DNA from: Sphingomonas jinjuensis
GTDB taxonomy: Bacteria; Pseudomonadota; Alphaproteobacteria; Sphingomonadales; Sphingomonadaceae
DNA: 64,000 nt
Direction: 5' to 3'
Assembly (NCBI RefSeq): GCF_014197105.1
Contig: NZ_JACIEV010000001.1
Location: forward strand, 434,001-498,000
Shown here: positions 1 through 10,464 of the stretch, piece after piece
Position numbering within the stretch: the first letter of the stretch is position 1
Layout of the letters: every line of letters starts with the position of its first letter
The notes under the pieces: model-generated
The model's database searches: none
The model's input: the letters and a program-made list of their open reading frames with translations, nothing else
What the model was told of the DNA's origin: nothing
Program-made: the position numbers and the translations under genes

Positions 1-240
1 ACGACAATCCCGACAGTGGCACGTGCACCGATCAACGTTAGTCCCCTCGACTCTCGCTCAACGCGCCTACCATGATTCGGCGTCACGTCGACACCGACAC
101 CGCTGTCATGGCGCACGCTTTCTCTTCAAGTGTTGCAATCAGCACACAGCTTGTCCGGCATATGGGATCAAGCGCCATGCTTGCGAGGCGTGTGGTGCCC
201 GAGTAGAGGCGGAGACTGCCTCTTCTTGCAGGACGTTCCC
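1..240. other. Gene-free left edge
   Basis: No convincing reading frame covers this stretch. A short forward frame at 23-244 is rich in His, Arg and Cys and resembles no protein I know. The last bases before the lipoprotein gene contain an AGGA ribosome-binding site near 231. The promoter for the lipoprotein-leuS-lptE-holA run probably lies here, but I cannot place -35 and -10 boxes with confidence. Confidence 0.5.
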
Positions 241-681
241 ATGACCCGCCCGTCGCGTATCGCCCTCCTGGTCGCCGTTGTCGCTTTGCCGCTTGCCGCT
301 TGCGGTGGTGGCCGGAGCGGGCTCGGCAAGACCGACCTCGCCGCGTCCAAGGTGACGACGATCGGCGTCAACAGCTATCTGTGGCGTGCCAGCCTCGACA
401 CGCTGTCGTTCATGCCGCTGCTGCAGACCGATTCCAACGGCGGCGTCATCGTCACCGACTGGTACGTCAATCCGCAGGTTCCGACCGAGCGGATGAAGGT
501 GACCGTCTCGATCCTCGACCAGGACCTGCGCGCCGATGCGGTTCGCGTCGCGGCGCTGCGCCAGGTCAACCAGGGCGGCCAGTGGGTCGCCGCGCCGGTC
601 CAGGCGGCGACGACGCAGAAGCTGGAAGACATCATCCTCACCAAGGCGCGCGACCTGCGCCGCGCCTCGATCGCCGGATAA
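241..681 (+). CDS. DUF3576-like lipoprotein
   Basis: 146-residue exported lipoprotein of unknown function. The N-terminus is a lipoprotein signal with a lipobox L-A-A-C, placing the lipidated cysteine at residue 21. The mature part contains N-S-Y-L-W-R-A-S-L-D-T-L-S-F-M-P, which I associate with the alphaproteobacterial DUF3576 family. The frame is open upstream to 130, but the ATG at 241 follows an AGGA site and begins the signal peptide, so I chose it. leuS starts 12 bases after the stop, and the next genes overlap, suggesting one transcript with leuS, lptE and holA. An envelope role is inferred from the signal only. Confidence 0.8.
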   Translation: MTRPSRIALLVAVVALPLAACGGGRSGLGKTDLAASKVTTIGVNSYLWRASLDTLSFMPLLQTDSNGGVIVTDWYVNPQVPTERMKVTVSILDQDLRADAVRVAALRQVNQGGQWVAAPVQAATTQKLEDIILTKARDLRRASIAG

Positions 682-693
682 GCACGACTGACC

Positions 694-3195
694 ATGGCTT
701 CACGCTTCAACGCCCAAAAGGCGGACGCCCAATGGCAGGCCGCCTGGGACGAGCGCCAGACGTTCCGCGCCCGCGACAATAGCGGCAAGCCCCAGAGCTA
801 TGTCCTTGAGATGTTTCCCTATCCGTCGGGACGCATCCACATGGGGCACGTCCGCAATTACACGATGGGCGACGTCCTCGCGCGCTATCGGCGGATGCTG
901 GGGCATGAGGTGCTCCACCCGATGGGCTGGGACGCCTTCGGTATGCCGGCCGAGAATGCGGCGATGGAAAAGGGCGTCCACCCGGGCACCTGGACGCTCG
1001 CCAATATCGAGACGATGAAGGCACAGCTGAAGCGGCTCGGCTTCGCGCTCGATTGGTCGCGCGAGCTGGCCACGTGCAAGCCCGACTATTACGGCCACGA
1101 ACAGGCGCTGTTTCTCGACATGGTCGCGGCCGGTCTGGTCTATCGCAAGGAGTCGTCGGTCAACTGGGACCCGGTCGACATGACCGTGCTCGCCAACGAG
1201 CAGGTGATCGACGGCCGCGGCTGGCGATCGGGCGCGCTGGTCGAGAAGCGCAAGCTCAACCAGTGGTTCCTCAAGATCACCGACTTCGCCGACGAGCTGA
1301 TCGCGGGGCTCGGCAAGCTTGAGCATTGGCCCGACAAGGTCAAGCTGATGCAGGAGAACTGGATCGGCAAGAGCCAGGGTCTGCAGTTCCGCTTCGCCCT
1401 GTCCGACGGCGGCAGCGTCGAGGTATTCACCACCCGTCCCGACACGATCTTCGGCGCCAGCTTCGTCGCCGTCGCCGCCGATCACCCGATCGCGCGCGCC
1501 CTGGCCGAGATCAATGCCGAGGCGGAAGCGTTCATCGCGATGTGCAAGCTCGGCGGCACCACCGCGGCCGAGATCGAGACGCAGGAAAAGCAGGGGTTCG
1601 ACACCGGCCTCTCCGCAGCGCATCCGCTCGATGCGTCGATCAAGCTGCCCGTCTACATCGCCAATTTTGTGCTGATGGAATATGGCACGGGCGCCGTCTT
1701 CGGCGTGCCGGCGCACGACCAGCGCGATTTCGACTTCGCGACCAAATACGGGCTGCCGATCCGTCGCGTCGTGTCCGACGGCGACAAGACCGCGCCCGAT
1801 TTCGCGGAAGCCGAGGCCTATACCGGTCCCGGCACGATCGTGAACTCGCACTTCCTCAATGGCATGGACGTTGAGGACGCCAAGCGCGCGGTCATCACCC
1901 GCGCCCAGGAGGGCGGCTGGGGCCATGGCACCACCGTCTATCGTTTGCGCGACTGGGGCGTCAGTCGCCAGCGCTATTGGGGCACGCCGATCCCGATCAT
2001 CCACTGCGACGCCTGCGGCGTGGTGCCGGTGCCCAAGGACCAGCTGCCCGTCACGCTGCCCGACGACGTCACCTTCGACATCCCCGGCAACCCGCTCGAT
2101 CGCCATCCGACATGGAAGCATGTCGCCTGCCCGTCGTGCGGCGGCGCCGCGGTGCGCGAAACCGACACGCTCGACACCTTCGCGGATTCGTCCTGGTATT
2201 TCATCCGCTTCGCCAGCCAGCCCAAGGACAAGCCGTTCGACAAGGCGGTCGCCGAAAGCTGGCTGCCGGTCGGCCAGTATATCGGCGGCGTCGAGCATGC
2301 GATCCTTCACCTGCTCTACGCCCGCTTCTGGACACGCGCGCTCAAGCACATGGGCCTGCTCGACGTGGCCGAGCCGTTCACCGGCCTGTTCACGCAGGGC
2401 ATGGTCACACACGAGACCTACAAGTCCGCCGACGGCCGCTGGCTGTCGCCCGACGATATTCGTGACGGTATCGAAACGGCATCGGGCCAGCCGGTGACGG
2501 TCGGCCGCGTCGAGAAGATGTCGAAGTCGAAGAAGAACACCGTCGATCCCGAACCGATCGTCGACCGCTACGGCGCCGATGCCGTGCGCTGGTTCATGCT
2601 CTCCGACTCGCCCCCCGAGCGCGACCTGCCCTGGACCGAGGCGGGAATCGAAGGCGCGTGGCGCTTCGTCCAGCGGCTGTGGCGGCTGGTCGACGCCGAC
2701 GGGATCGAGCCCGGCGAAGGCGGTGATGAGGCGCTCGATCGCAAGGTCCATAAGACGATCGCCGGCGTCGGTGCCGACATCGAGGCGCTGGCGTTCAACA
2801 AGGCCGTCGCCAAGCTCTACGAGCTGACCTCCGCGATCGAGCGCGCGGCGCCGTCCGCGTCGCGCGCCGATGCCGTCCGCACGCTGCTGCTCCTCGCCTC
2901 GCCGATGGTCCCGCACCTCGCCGAGGAGGCCTGGTCGATGCAGGGCGGCGACGGCCTGATCGCCGACGCGCCCTGGCCCGAGGCGGATCCGGCGCTGCTC
3001 GTCGAAGACGAGGTCACCTACGCCATCCAGATCAACGGCAAGCTGCGCGATACGCTGAAACTGCCCAAGGGCATGGCGCGCGAGGATGTCGAAGCCGCCG
3101 CACTCGCCAGCGGCAATGTCGTCCGCGTCCTCGACGGAAAGCCGCCCAGAAAGGTGATCGTTGTTCCCGACCGCCTCGTGAACCTCGTCGCATGA
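694..3195 (+). CDS. leuS: Leucyl-tRNA synthetase
   Basis: Charges tRNA-Leu with leucine in the cytoplasm. The 833-residue class I synthetase has the HIGH-type motif HMGH at residues 49-52 after PYPSGRI. The CP1 editing domain carries TTRPDTIFG and the [15 protein letters not shown] motif that hydrolyses mischarged tRNA. The KMSKS loop is near residue 608, followed by an anticodon-binding and C-terminal domain. Length and domain order are normal for bacterial LeuRS. The stop overlaps the lptE start by four bases (ATGA), so the two are probably translationally coupled. Confidence 0.98.
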   Translation: MASRFNAQKADAQWQAAWDERQTFRARDNSGKPQSYVLEMFPYPSGRIHMGHVRNYTMGDVLARYRRMLGHEVLHPMGWDAFGMPAENAAMEKGVHPGTWTLANIETMKAQLKRLGFALDWSRELATCKPDYYGHEQALFLDMVAAGLVYRKESSVNWDPVDMTVLANEQVIDGRGWRSGALVEKRKLNQWFLKITDFADELIAGLGKLEHWPDKVKLMQENWIGKSQGLQFRFALSDGGSVEVFTTRPDTIFGASFVAVAADHPIARALAEINAEAEAFIAMCKLGGTTAAEIETQEKQGFDTGLSAAHPLDASIKLPVYIANFVLMEYGTGAVFGVPAHDQRDFDFATKYGLPIRRVVSDGDKTAPDFAEAEAYTGPGTIVNSHFLNGMDVEDAKRAVITRAQEGGWGHGTTVYRLRDWGVSRQRYWGTPIPIIHCDACGVVPVPKDQLPVTLPDDVTFDIPGNPLDRHPTWKHVACPSCGGAAVRETDTLDTFADSSWYFIRFASQPKDKPFDKAVAESWLPVGQYIGGVEHAILHLLYARFWTRALKHMGLLDVAEPFTGLFTQGMVTHETYKSADGRWLSPDDIRDGIETASGQPVTVGRVEKMSKSKKNTVDPEPIVDRYGADAVRWFMLSDSPPERDLPWTEAGIEGAWRFVQRLWRLVDADGIEPGEGGDEALDRKVHKTIAGVGADIEALAFNKAVAKLYELTSAIERAAPSASRADAVRTLLLLASPMVPHLAEEAWSMQGGDGLIADAPWPEADPALLVEDEVTYAIQINGKLRDTLKLPKGMAREDVEAAALASGNVVRVLDGKPPRKVIVVPDRLVNLVA

Positions 3196-3689
3196 AGCGG
3201 CTTGCCGCCCTCGCCGCGCTCGCGCTGACGCTGCCGGGCTGCGGGCTGAAGCCGCTCTATGCCAACGGCAGCGCCGGGCCGGTCGCCGCGTCGCTGTCGC
3301 AGATCGAGGTGGCGCCGATCGAGGGGCGTGCTGGCTGGCTGGTCAGCAACGCGCTGCGCGATCGGCTCGTGCCCAATGGCGCGCCGCAATATCGGCTCGA
3401 CGTTCGTCTCGACGACAAGATCGCCGGGCTTGGCGTGCGCCGCGACGACAGCGTCACGCGCGAGCGGCGGACGCTGCGCGCCCGCTATCAGCTGGTGAAC
3501 CTCGCCGACGGCTCGATACTGGTCGACTCCACTGCCGGCTCCGATGCGGGGATCGACGTCGTCCGCTCCGAATATGCCACCATCGCCGCCGAGAATACCG
3601 CGATGGAACGGCTCGCCACCATCGTCGCCGACCAGATTACCGCGCGGCTCGCGCTCTACGCCCAGCGCCGGGCGCCGCCCGCGCCGTGA
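3192..3689 (+). CDS. lptE: LPS-assembly lipoprotein LptE
   Basis: 165-residue outer-membrane lipoprotein that plugs the LptD barrel and helps insert lipopolysaccharide. A lipoprotein signal ends in L-P-G-C (Cys17), followed by GLKPLYA, the hallmark start of mature alphaproteobacterial LptE. The gene lies between leuS and holA, the usual leuS-lptE-holA order of proteobacteria. It overlaps both neighbours by four bases. lptD is not in the window. Confidence 0.92.
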   Translation: MKRLAALAALALTLPGCGLKPLYANGSAGPVAASLSQIEVAPIEGRAGWLVSNALRDRLVPNGAPQYRLDVRLDDKIAGLGVRRDDSVTRERRTLRARYQLVNLADGSILVDSTAGSDAGIDVVRSEYATIAAENTAMERLATIVADQITARLALYAQRRAPPAP

Positions 3690-4708
3690 AGGTCTCGCGC
3701 GCCGGCGAGATCGAGGCGGCGCTCGACCGTGCCTCCCCCGACATCCGGCTCTATCTGCTCCACGGACCTGACGGATCGGCCGCAGCCGCCATGGCGTCAC
3801 GGCTCGGCAAGGCTATGGGATCAGAGGCCGAACGCATCGATCTCGACGGGGCGAATCTCCGCAGCGATCCCGCCCGCCTTGCCGACGAGGCGGCGTCGCT
3901 GTCGCTGTTTGGCGGTGCGCGTTTCGTCCGCGTCAGTCAGGCGGGCGAGGAAAGCCTCGACGCCGTCACCGCGCTCCTGTCCGCCGACCGCGCGGGCAAT
4001 CCCGTCGTCATGCTCGCCCCCACCGTCAAGGCGACCGGCAAGCTGGTGAAACTCGCGATCGAATCGCCGTGCGCGATGGCCTTCGCCTGCTACGAGCCGT
4101 CCGCTGCCGACGCCGAGAAGATCGCAGCCCAGTTCGCGCGCGAGGCGGGCTTGCGGCCCGTCGGTGATGCCGCGCGCCGGATCGCCGCAGCCGCCGCCGG
4201 CGACCGCGCGGTGATGGCGCGCGAGGTCGAGAAGCTCGCCCTCTATCTCGACGCCTCGCCCGACCGCCCGCAGGATCTCGACGACACCGCCTTCGACGCC
4301 GTGGGTGCCGATCTCGGCGATACCGAGGCCACGCGACTCGTCGCTGCGGTCGTCGAAGGCCGCACCGCGGCGCTGGGCGACGAACTGGTGCGCTTTGCCG
4401 ATGCCGGCACTTCGCCGATCCCGTGGCTACGCCAGCTCGTCCGCCGGCTCGTCGCGCTGGCCGAAATGCGCGCCGATATCGACCGCGGCGGCGCCGCCGA
4501 CGAGGTGATGAAGCGTCACCGGGTATTTTGGAAGGAAACCGACGAAACCGCGCGCGCCTTGCGTCGCTGGAACGCCCCGATGCTCGCCGCCGGCATCGAT
4601 CGCGTTCGCCAGGCCGAACGCGCGGTCATGGCCAGCTGCAATCCCGGTCCGGTCGTCGCCGACCAGCGCCTGATCGACATGACCCGCGGCGTCGAGCGGC
4701 GGGGTTGA
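3686..4708 (+). CDS. holA: DNA polymerase III subunit delta
   Basis: 340-residue clamp-loader subunit that opens the beta sliding clamp. The order leuS-lptE-holA, the length and the sequence (LYLLHGPDGS near the N-terminus, then an AAA+-like body without a working Walker A) fit HolA. It starts with GTG inside the end of lptE. It converges on parB, with only 16 bases between the two stop codons. Confidence 0.93.
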   Translation: MKVSRAGEIEAALDRASPDIRLYLLHGPDGSAAAAMASRLGKAMGSEAERIDLDGANLRSDPARLADEAASLSLFGGARFVRVSQAGEESLDAVTALLSADRAGNPVVMLAPTVKATGKLVKLAIESPCAMAFACYEPSAADAEKIAAQFAREAGLRPVGDAARRIAAAAAGDRAVMAREVEKLALYLDASPDRPQDLDDTAFDAVGADLGDTEATRLVAAVVEGRTAALGDELVRFADAGTSPIPWLRQLVRRLVALAEMRADIDRGGAADEVMKRHRVFWKETDETARALRRWNAPMLAAGIDRVRQAERAVMASCNPGPVVADQRLIDMTRGVERRG

Positions 4709-4724
4709 CCCCCGCCTGCACGCC

Positions 4725-5618
4725 TTACAGATCCCCGCCCGTCAGCCGCTGGCACACCATGTCCAGCTGATCGAGCGTCGAATAACCGATCGTTAACGTC
4801 CCGCCCTCACCGTGCGATACGACCTTCACCGCCAGGCCGAGCAGGTCCGCCAGCTGCCGCTCGAGCGCCGCGATATCGGGATCGTCGTGCGGCGCCGCTG
4901 CACGCGCGGCCGACACCGCCCTGCCCTTCGCCGGCTTGGCCCCCTTCGCCAGCTTCTCGGTGTCGCGCACCGACAGCTCGTCGCGGACGACCTGCTCCGC
5001 CAGCGCCTCGACGTCGCGCGCGCCCAGCAGCGCGCGGGCATGGCCCATCGTCAGGCTGCCGTCGGTCAGCATTCCTTGAACCGACGCCGGCAATTCCAGC
5101 AATCTCAATAGGTTGGCAACATGGCTGCGCGACTTGTGGACGGTCTTCGCCAGCGCTTCCTGGGTATGGCCGAACTCTTCGACCAGCCGCTGATACGCCT
5201 GTGCCTCCTCGATCGCGTTGAGGTCCTGCCGCTGGATATTTTCCAGCAACGCCACTTCGAGCGTCACCGCATCATCGAACTCGCGAACGACGACCGGCAC
5301 CTCGTGCAGCCGCGCGCGCTGCGCGGCGCGCCAGCGGCGCTCGCCGGCGACGATCTGATAGTCATGGCCGTGGGGCCGAACGACGATCGGCTGGATGACG
5401 CCATGCGCCGCGATCGACGCCGCCAGTTCATCAAGCGCCGCATCGTCGAAGTGGCGCCGCGGCTGGTCGGGATGCGGCGACAGCGCGCTGACCGCCAACA
5501 TTCGCACACTGTTGCCGTTGCCGGCACCATCGCGGTTGACGGGCGATTCGACAGCGATATCGCCCAGCAGTGCGTTCAATCCGCGACCCAGGCCGCCGGG
5601 ACGTCGCCTGTCGGTCAT
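4725..5618 (-). CDS. parB: Chromosome partitioning protein ParB
   Basis: 297-residue CTP-dependent DNA clamp that loads at parS and spreads to form the segregation complex. The N-terminal GLGRGLNALLGD is typical of chromosomal ParB. The ParB/Spo0J nuclease-like domain contains HPDQPRRHFD and GERRWRAA, followed by a helix-turn-helix around KTVHKSRSHVANLLRLL, and a C-terminal dimer domain. It overlaps parA by four bases (ATGA). Two perfect parS palindromes lie within 3.3 kb upstream in the same operon. Confidence 0.97.
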   Translation of the reverse strand: MTDRRRPGGLGRGLNALLGDIAVESPVNRDGAGNGNSVRMLAVSALSPHPDQPRRHFDDAALDELAASIAAHGVIQPIVVRPHGHDYQIVAGERRWRAAQRARLHEVPVVVREFDDAVTLEVALLENIQRQDLNAIEEAQAYQRLVEEFGHTQEALAKTVHKSRSHVANLLRLLELPASVQGMLTDGSLTMGHARALLGARDVEALAEQVVRDELSVRDTEKLAKGAKPAKGRAVSAARAAAPHDDPDIAALERQLADLLGLAVKVVSHGEGGTLTIGYSTLDQLDMVCQRLTGGDL

Positions 5619-6397
5619 GCCGCCACCTTCTCGCGCGGCAATCGCGCGATCAATTCACGCGCCAGCGCGATATACGCCTCCGAGCCCGAGCAGCGATGGT
5701 CGTAGATCAGGGCGGGCAAGCCGTGGCTCGGCGCTTCCGACAGGCGGACATTGCGCGGGATTACCGTGTCGAAGACCACCCGCCCCAGCACCGCGCGCAC
5801 GTCGCTCGCGACCTGTTCGGTCAGGCGATTGCGGCGGTCGAACATCGTCAGCACCACGCCGATGATCGACAGCCCGGGATTGAACCGCTCACGGATCCGC
5901 TCCACCGTCGTCAGCAATTGCGACAGACCTTCCAACGCGAAGAACTCGCACTGCAAGGGCACGAGCAGCGCATCGGCCGCGACCATCGCATTGATCGTCA
6001 GCAGGCCCAGCGATGGCGGGCAATCGATCAGGATGATATCCCACCGGCCACGTACCGCGCGCACGGCCTGGTCGAGCTGGTGCGTCCGCCCGTCGAACCC
6101 GACCAGCTCGATCTCGGCACCCGACAGGTCGACCGTCGACGGGACGAGATCCAGCCCCGGGACGCGCGTCGCCACCACCGCGTCTGGGAGCGGTGCCCGG
6201 TCGATCAGGACATGATAGCTCGACAACTTGCGTTCGGATGGATGGACGCCGAGCCCCGTCGAGGCATTGCCCTGGGGATCGAGATCGATCAGCAACACGC
6301 GCTTGCCCGTCGCTGCCAGCGCCGTCGCGACGTTGATCGCACTCGTCGTCTTGCCGACACCGCCCTTCTGATTGGCGATAGCGATGCAGATGCTCAT
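5615..6397 (-). CDS. parA: Chromosome partitioning ATPase ParA
   Basis: 260-residue Walker ATPase that moves ParB-parS complexes across the nucleoid. The deviant Walker A KGGVGKTT is at residues 11-18, with DLDPQGN and LIDCPPSLG as the A' and Walker B motifs. The ATG at 6397 shares its A with the rsmG stop (TGATG); a GTG one codon earlier (6400) is also possible. Gene order rsmG-parA-parB on the reverse strand matches the classical alphaproteobacterial arrangement near the origin. Confidence 0.97.
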   Translation of the reverse strand: MSICIAIANQKGGVGKTTSAINVATALAATGKRVLLIDLDPQGNASTGLGVHPSERKLSSYHVLIDRAPLPDAVVATRVPGLDLVPSTVDLSGAEIELVGFDGRTHQLDQAVRAVRGRWDIILIDCPPSLGLLTINAMVAADALLVPLQCEFFALEGLSQLLTTVERIRERFNPGLSIIGVVLTMFDRRNRLTEQVASDVRAVLGRVVFDTVIPRNVRLSEAPSHGLPALIYDHRCSGSEAYIALARELIARLPREKVAA

Positions 6398-6996
6398 CAC
6401 AATACTCCCTCGACGACGAGGATCGAGGAGGCGGGATCGCTCACGCTCTGTTCCACGTGGAACACTCTACGCTTGCGAACGAGTGTCGACAACGTGGTTT
6501 CGTCGAGCTGACCCCGCGGTAACAGCCAACGGGTCGCGGCATGCGCGCAATGTCCGGCAATCGCACCCAACTTGTCGACCGCCGCTACCGCCCTTGCCGA
6601 AATGACGTCGAACCGCTCTTCGACGGCTTCGATCTTCGAGTGGTGGACCACCGCATCAAGCCCCAAAACCTCGACCGCATGGGCCAAGAACTCGGCACGA
6701 CGCCGGCGAGGTTCCACCATCGTAACATGCGCGTCCGACATCAGCGCAACGATCACCCCCGGGAAGCCGCCGCCACTGCCAATATCCAGCCAGCTGACCG
6801 CACCGGCCGGCGCCAGTGCCAACAACTGCGCGGAATCCAACGCATGCCGGTTCCAGATCGTCGCGATCGTCGATGGCGCTATCAGGTTCTGGCGATCATT
6901 CTCGTCCGTTACCATCGCCAGGAACCGCTCGATCGACGCCATCGTATCGGCGCCAGCCTTGTCCGCAACCCATGCGCGTGCTTCCTCCTCCGTCAT
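6397..6996 (-). CDS. rsmG: 16S rRNA (guanine-527-N7)-methyltransferase RsmG
   Basis: 199-residue methyltransferase that uses S-adenosylmethionine to make m7G527 in 16S rRNA. The SAM-binding loop [11 protein letters not shown] and the R-N-H-x-L-D-S motif upstream of it are typical of RsmG (GidB). The frame is open further upstream, but the ATG at 6996 overlaps the mnmG stop by four bases and gives the normal length. A perfect parS site lies inside the 3' part of this gene, encoding part of R-V-F-H-V-E-Q, so this DNA carries both codons and a segregation site. Confidence 0.95.
   Translation of the reverse strand: MTEEEARAWVADKAGADTMASIERFLAMVTDENDRQNLIAPSTIATIWNRHALDSAQLLALAPAGAVSWLDIGSGGGFPGVIVALMSDAHVTMVEPRRRRAEFLAHAVEVLGLDAVVHHSKIEAVEERFDVISARAVAAVDKLGAIAGHCAHAATRWLLPRGQLDETTLSTLVRKRRVFHVEQSVSDPASSILVVEGVL
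6449..6464. promoter_or_regulatory. parS: parS site within rsmG
   Basis: TGTTCCACGTGGAACA is a perfect 16-bp palindrome and matches the chromosomal parS consensus recognised by ParB, in the GC-rich form found in Alphaproteobacteria. It lies inside rsmG coding sequence, about 0.8 kb upstream of parB. A second identical copy is at 8852-8867. Confidence 0.92.
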
Positions 6997-8813
6997 GCCG
7001 CCCGCCGCGACAGATGCAGATGGATCGCCGCCAGCGCCGCGGGCGACACACCCCGAACTCGCGCAGCCGCTGCAAGCGATGGCGGTCGTGCCGTGCTCAG
7101 CCGCTCGACCATCTCGTTCGACAAACCGGCAATCGCGGCGAAATCGATATCCTCCGGCAGCGTCATCGCCTCGTCGCGGCGTAGCCGAACGATCTCCTCC
7201 CGCTGCCGATCGAGATAGGGCGCATAAGTCGCATCCTGTTCGATCTCGGCGACGACGTCCGCGTGCCATCCGCCGACCTCGACATCCGCCAGACTAACAC
7301 CGTCGAACCGCAGCCAGTCGAATCCCGACCGCCGCATCCCATCGTTGGGCAGGCCGTCTGCGCGAATGTCGCCGGCCGTCCGTAGCCGATTTAGCAACGC
7401 CATGATCGCCGCGCGCTCGTTCTCCCGCCGTTGCTGATGCGCCAATCGACGGCGGCTCACGCATCCCAGCTCACGCGCCAACGCTCCCAGTCGCGTTTCG
7501 GCGTTGTCGGCGCGCAGCGACAACCGATATTCGGCGCGCGCGGTCAGCATGCGATAGGGCTCGGTCACGCCCTGCAGGGTCAGGTCGTCGATCATTACCC
7601 CGATGTAACTCGACGCCCGGTCGAGCACGACTGGCGCCATACCCAGCGCATGAGCCGCCGCATTCAGTCCGGCGACCAGCCCCTGCCCCGCCGCTTCCTC
7701 GTAACCGGTGGTGCCATTGATCTGTCCAGCGCAGAACAACCCCTCGATCTCGTCGAGTGCCAGGCGGGTGTCGAGCACCCGCGGGTCGATATGATCATAT
7801 TCCACCGCATACCCCGGCACCACGATCGTCGCTCGCTCGAGCCCAGGAATGGTCGCGACCATCGCCTGCTGCACATCGGTCGGCAGCGACGTCGACAGGC
7901 CGTTGGGATAGACGAGGTAATCGGCCAATCCTTCGGGCTCCAGGAACAGCTGATGTCCGTCGCGGTCGCCGAACCGCTGCACCTTGTCCTCGATCGACGG
8001 ACAATAGCGCGGTCCCGATGCCTCGATCGCACCGGTGAACAGCGGTGACCGATCGAGGTTGCGTCGGATGACGTCATGAGTCGCCGGCACCGTTCGCGTG
8101 ATGGCACACGCGATCTGGGGTAGCTGCCGCGCTGACGTCAGCGGCGACATCGTCCATGGCGCCGCATCCGACGGATGTTCGGGCAGCGCCGACCAGTCGA
8201 TCGTCCGCCCGTCGAGCCGCGGCGGCGTCCCCGTCTTCAACCGCGTCATCGGCAGGCCGAGCCCACGAAACTGTTCGGCGAGCCGCCCCGCCGCCCGCTC
8301 ACCGACGCGCCCGCCGGCCATCCGCATGTCGCCGCGAAACATCGTCGCGCCAAGGAAGGTCCCAGTGGCGATCACCACTGCTCGCGCCTCGATCAAGCTG
8401 CCGTCGGCCAGCACCGCGCCCGCCACGCGGCCATTGGCCAGCCGCAGCTCGACGACCTCGCCCTCGACGACATCGACATTCGGCAGGGCAGCCAGTGTCC
8501 CCTGTACGGCAGCGGCATAGTGGCGCCGATCGGCCTGGACCCGCGGTCCGCGAACCGCCGCACCCTTGCTGGCGTTGAGCATACGATAGTGGATTGCCGC
8601 CGCGTCAGCGGCGACACCTATAATACCGTCGAAGGCGTCGATCTCTCGGACGATATGCCCCTTGCCAACGCCGCCGATGGCGGGATTGCAGGACATCGCC
8701 CCGATCGTCGTTGCCGACAGAACGATCAGGTTGACGCTGGCACCGCGGCGCGCCGCCGCCGCGGCGGCCTCGACACCCGCATGACCACCACCAATTACGA
8801 CGACATCCACCAT
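6993..8813 (-). CDS. mnmG: tRNA uridine-5-carboxymethylaminomethyl modification enzyme MnmG
   Basis: 606-residue FAD enzyme that, with MnmE, installs the cmnm5 group on wobble U34 of several tRNAs. The N-terminal dinucleotide-binding loop is [12 protein letters not shown]. Further family motifs are [13 protein letters not shown] and the C-terminal helical region. It lies between mnmE and rsmG, 54 bases after mnmE and overlapping rsmG by four bases. A parS site fills part of the gap to mnmE. Confidence 0.97.
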   Translation of the reverse strand: MVDVVVIGGGHAGVEAAAAAARRGASVNLIVLSATTIGAMSCNPAIGGVGKGHIVREIDAFDGIIGVAADAAAIHYRMLNASKGAAVRGPRVQADRRHYAAAVQGTLAALPNVDVVEGEVVELRLANGRVAGAVLADGSLIEARAVVIATGTFLGATMFRGDMRMAGGRVGERAAGRLAEQFRGLGLPMTRLKTGTPPRLDGRTIDWSALPEHPSDAAPWTMSPLTSARQLPQIACAITRTVPATHDVIRRNLDRSPLFTGAIEASGPRYCPSIEDKVQRFGDRDGHQLFLEPEGLADYLVYPNGLSTSLPTDVQQAMVATIPGLERATIVVPGYAVEYDHIDPRVLDTRLALDEIEGLFCAGQINGTTGYEEAAGQGLVAGLNAAAHALGMAPVVLDRASSYIGVMIDDLTLQGVTEPYRMLTARAEYRLSLRADNAETRLGALARELGCVSRRRLAHQQRRENERAAIMALLNRLRTAGDIRADGLPNDGMRRSGFDWLRFDGVSLADVEVGGWHADVVAEIEQDATYAPYLDRQREEIVRLRRDEAMTLPEDIDFAAIAGLSNEMVERLSTARPPSLAAAARVRGVSPAALAAIHLHLSRRAA

Positions 8814-8851
8814 CGCGGTCGCTTACCGCCGCCGCCCTCTCTGGTCAAAAT

Positions 8852-8867
8852 TGTTCCACGTGGAACA
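8852..8867. promoter_or_regulatory. parS: parS site between mnmE and mnmG
   Basis: A second perfect TGTTCCACGTGGAACA palindrome, ending at the base next to the mnmE stop codon. It is identical to the copy in rsmG, 2.4 kb away. Two exact copies of a 16-mer so close together, in the operon that encodes ParA and ParB, make a functional ParB-loading region very likely. Confidence 0.93.
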
Positions 8868-10145
8868 TCATTTTCCGACGCAAAACCGCGAGAAGAGCGC
8901 GTCCAACATTGCGTCGACAGCGTCTACGCCCAGGATGGCGGCCAGGGACGAGGTCGCCCGACGCACATGCTCCGCAATGACGATGCCATCTGAGCTCCTC
9001 ACCGCCAGTGCCGATGCTGCATCGCGGCAAAGCTCAATCTGTTGCCGCGACAGCGCCAGCGTATCCTCTGCCGGTAGCAGCTTCGCACCACGCTCGGCGA
9101 TTGCATCCCATAGCCGCGCGACGCTCGCCGGATCGTCAGCTGCCACCGCGATCGTCTTGCCGGCGGGGAGCACCTCGCGACCCGCAACATCCGCGCGCGC
9201 ATGGACCCGGATCGTCCCGGCCATCGGCGGCGCCTCGTCCCCCAGCCACAGCACGATATCCGCCACCGCAGCCGCCTCCAGCGCCCGGTCGACCCCGATC
9301 GCCTCAACGGTATCGAGCGTCTCGGTGATCCCCGCCGTGTCGATGACCAGATATGCCACCCCGTCGCGGCTGACCGGTGCCTCGATCCGATCGCGGGTCG
9401 TTCCCGCGATCGGCGTCACGATCGCGGCTTCGCGCCCCACCAGTCGATTGAGCAACGTCGACTTGCCGGCGTTGGGCGGCCCGGCGAGCACGACGCGGAT
9501 CCCGTCGCGCAAGCGCTCGACCGGCGGCGTCGACGCCACCCCCTCGATCCGGGCCGCGAGCGCATGCGCATCGGCCAGGATCGCGTCCAGCCCGTCAGCG
9601 GTCTCGGCGACGTCGCCCTCGTCGCCATAATCGATCTGCGCCTCGCACCGCGCCGCCAGCATCGCCGCGTCGCCCAGCCAGTCGCGCACGAGGCTGCTCA
9701 GTCGCCCCTCGACCGCATCGATCGCCGCGCGCCGTTGTCGCTCGGTTTCGGCCGAGAGTAGGTCGGCGAGCCCCTCCGCCTGGGTCAGGTCGATGCGGCC
9801 GTTCAGCAACGCCCTTCGCGTGAACTCCCCCGCCGCCGCCCGCCGTAACCCCGCTTGCCTAGCCAGCGCCGCCTCGACCGCGTCGATCACCGCGCGTCCG
9901 CCATGGCAATGCAGCTCGACCAGGTCCTCGCCGGTCGCACTCGCCGGTCCGGGAAACACGAGCACCAGCGCCTCGTCCAGGATCCGACCATCGCCGTCGC
10001 GAAGCCGCCGCAGCCCCGCCCGCCGCGGTGGCGGCAGCGTCCCAGCCAGGGCGCCGACCGCCGCCAGTGCGCCGGCACCGCTGACCCGCAGCACCGCGAT
10101 CGCCGCCGGCGGCCGGCCGCTCGAGACCGCGAAGATCGTGTCCAT
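8868..10145 (-). CDS. mnmE: tRNA modification GTPase MnmE
   Basis: 425-residue GTPase that partners MnmG in wobble-uridine modification. The N-terminal formyl-THF-binding domain begins MDTIFAVSSG and includes D-L-V-E-L-H-C-H-G-G. The G1 loop is AGPPNAGKSTLLNRL, with G-T-T-R-D for switch 2 and DTAG for G3. The C-terminus ends F-C-V-G-K, the catalytic-cysteine C-[IV]-G-K tail of MnmE. The ATG at 10145 shares one base with the upstream stop. The upstream extension of the frame has no MnmE character. Confidence 0.96.
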   Translation of the reverse strand: MDTIFAVSSGRPPAAIAVLRVSGAGALAAVGALAGTLPPPRRAGLRRLRDGDGRILDEALVLVFPGPASATGEDLVELHCHGGRAVIDAVEAALARQAGLRRAAAGEFTRRALLNGRIDLTQAEGLADLLSAETERQRRAAIDAVEGRLSSLVRDWLGDAAMLAARCEAQIDYGDEGDVAETADGLDAILADAHALAARIEGVASTPPVERLRDGIRVVLAGPPNAGKSTLLNRLVGREAAIVTPIAGTTRDRIEAPVSRDGVAYLVIDTAGITETLDTVEAIGVDRALEAAAVADIVLWLGDEAPPMAGTIRVHARADVAGREVLPAGKTIAVAADDPASVARLWDAIAERGAKLLPAEDTLALSRQQIELCRDAASALAVRSSDGIVIAEHVRRATSSLAAILGVDAVDAMLDALFSRFCVGK

Positions 10146-10378
10146 CAGTCGGGCTTGGGCGCGTTGCCCTCGAACATTCGTCGCCAGAAGCCCATCCCCG
10201 CCTCGCTCATCGGTGCCCAGCTGCGCATCATGCCCTCGATCAGCTCGGGCTTCACCTGGCCGCTCATCGCCTCGTTCACCATCGCGACATAGCGCTCGTG
10301 GATCGGGGTCAGATCGGGAAGCCCCAGCGCCCGCCGCGCTTCCTCGGGGGTGCATTCCACCTCGACATTCACCTTCAT
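10145..10378 (-). CDS. Small DUF6489-like protein
   Basis: 77-residue soluble protein starting MKVNVEVECTPEEARR, then G-L-P-D-L-T-P-I-H. It resembles a small family found next to mnmE in Sphingomonadales, which I recall as DUF6489 with moderate confidence. No signal peptide or membrane segment is visible. The ATG at 10378 follows an AAGGGGG ribosome-binding site, so I rejected the longer open frame to 10414. The stop codon overlaps the mnmE start by one base, suggesting coupled translation. Function unknown. Confidence 0.7.
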   Translation of the reverse strand: MKVNVEVECTPEEARRALGLPDLTPIHERYVAMVNEAMSGQVKPELIEGMMRSWAPMSEAGMGFWRRMFEGNAPKPD

Positions 10379-10464
10379 CGCCGCCCCCTTGAGCCATCGT
10401 CCGGCCCCCTGCATAGCGGCGCACGGCTCGTCGCGCGAGAGAGCGCGACGACCTGCGGAGTAGC

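Noticed and set aside
23..244. 73-residue forward frame at the left edge
   Set aside because: No ribosome-binding site and odd composition; overlaps the lipoprotein gene start in another frame.
700..2916. 738-residue reverse frame opposite leuS
   Set aside because: It is exactly antiparallel to leuS codons, rich in Arg, Gly, Val and Asp, and matches no family; a GC-rich shadow.
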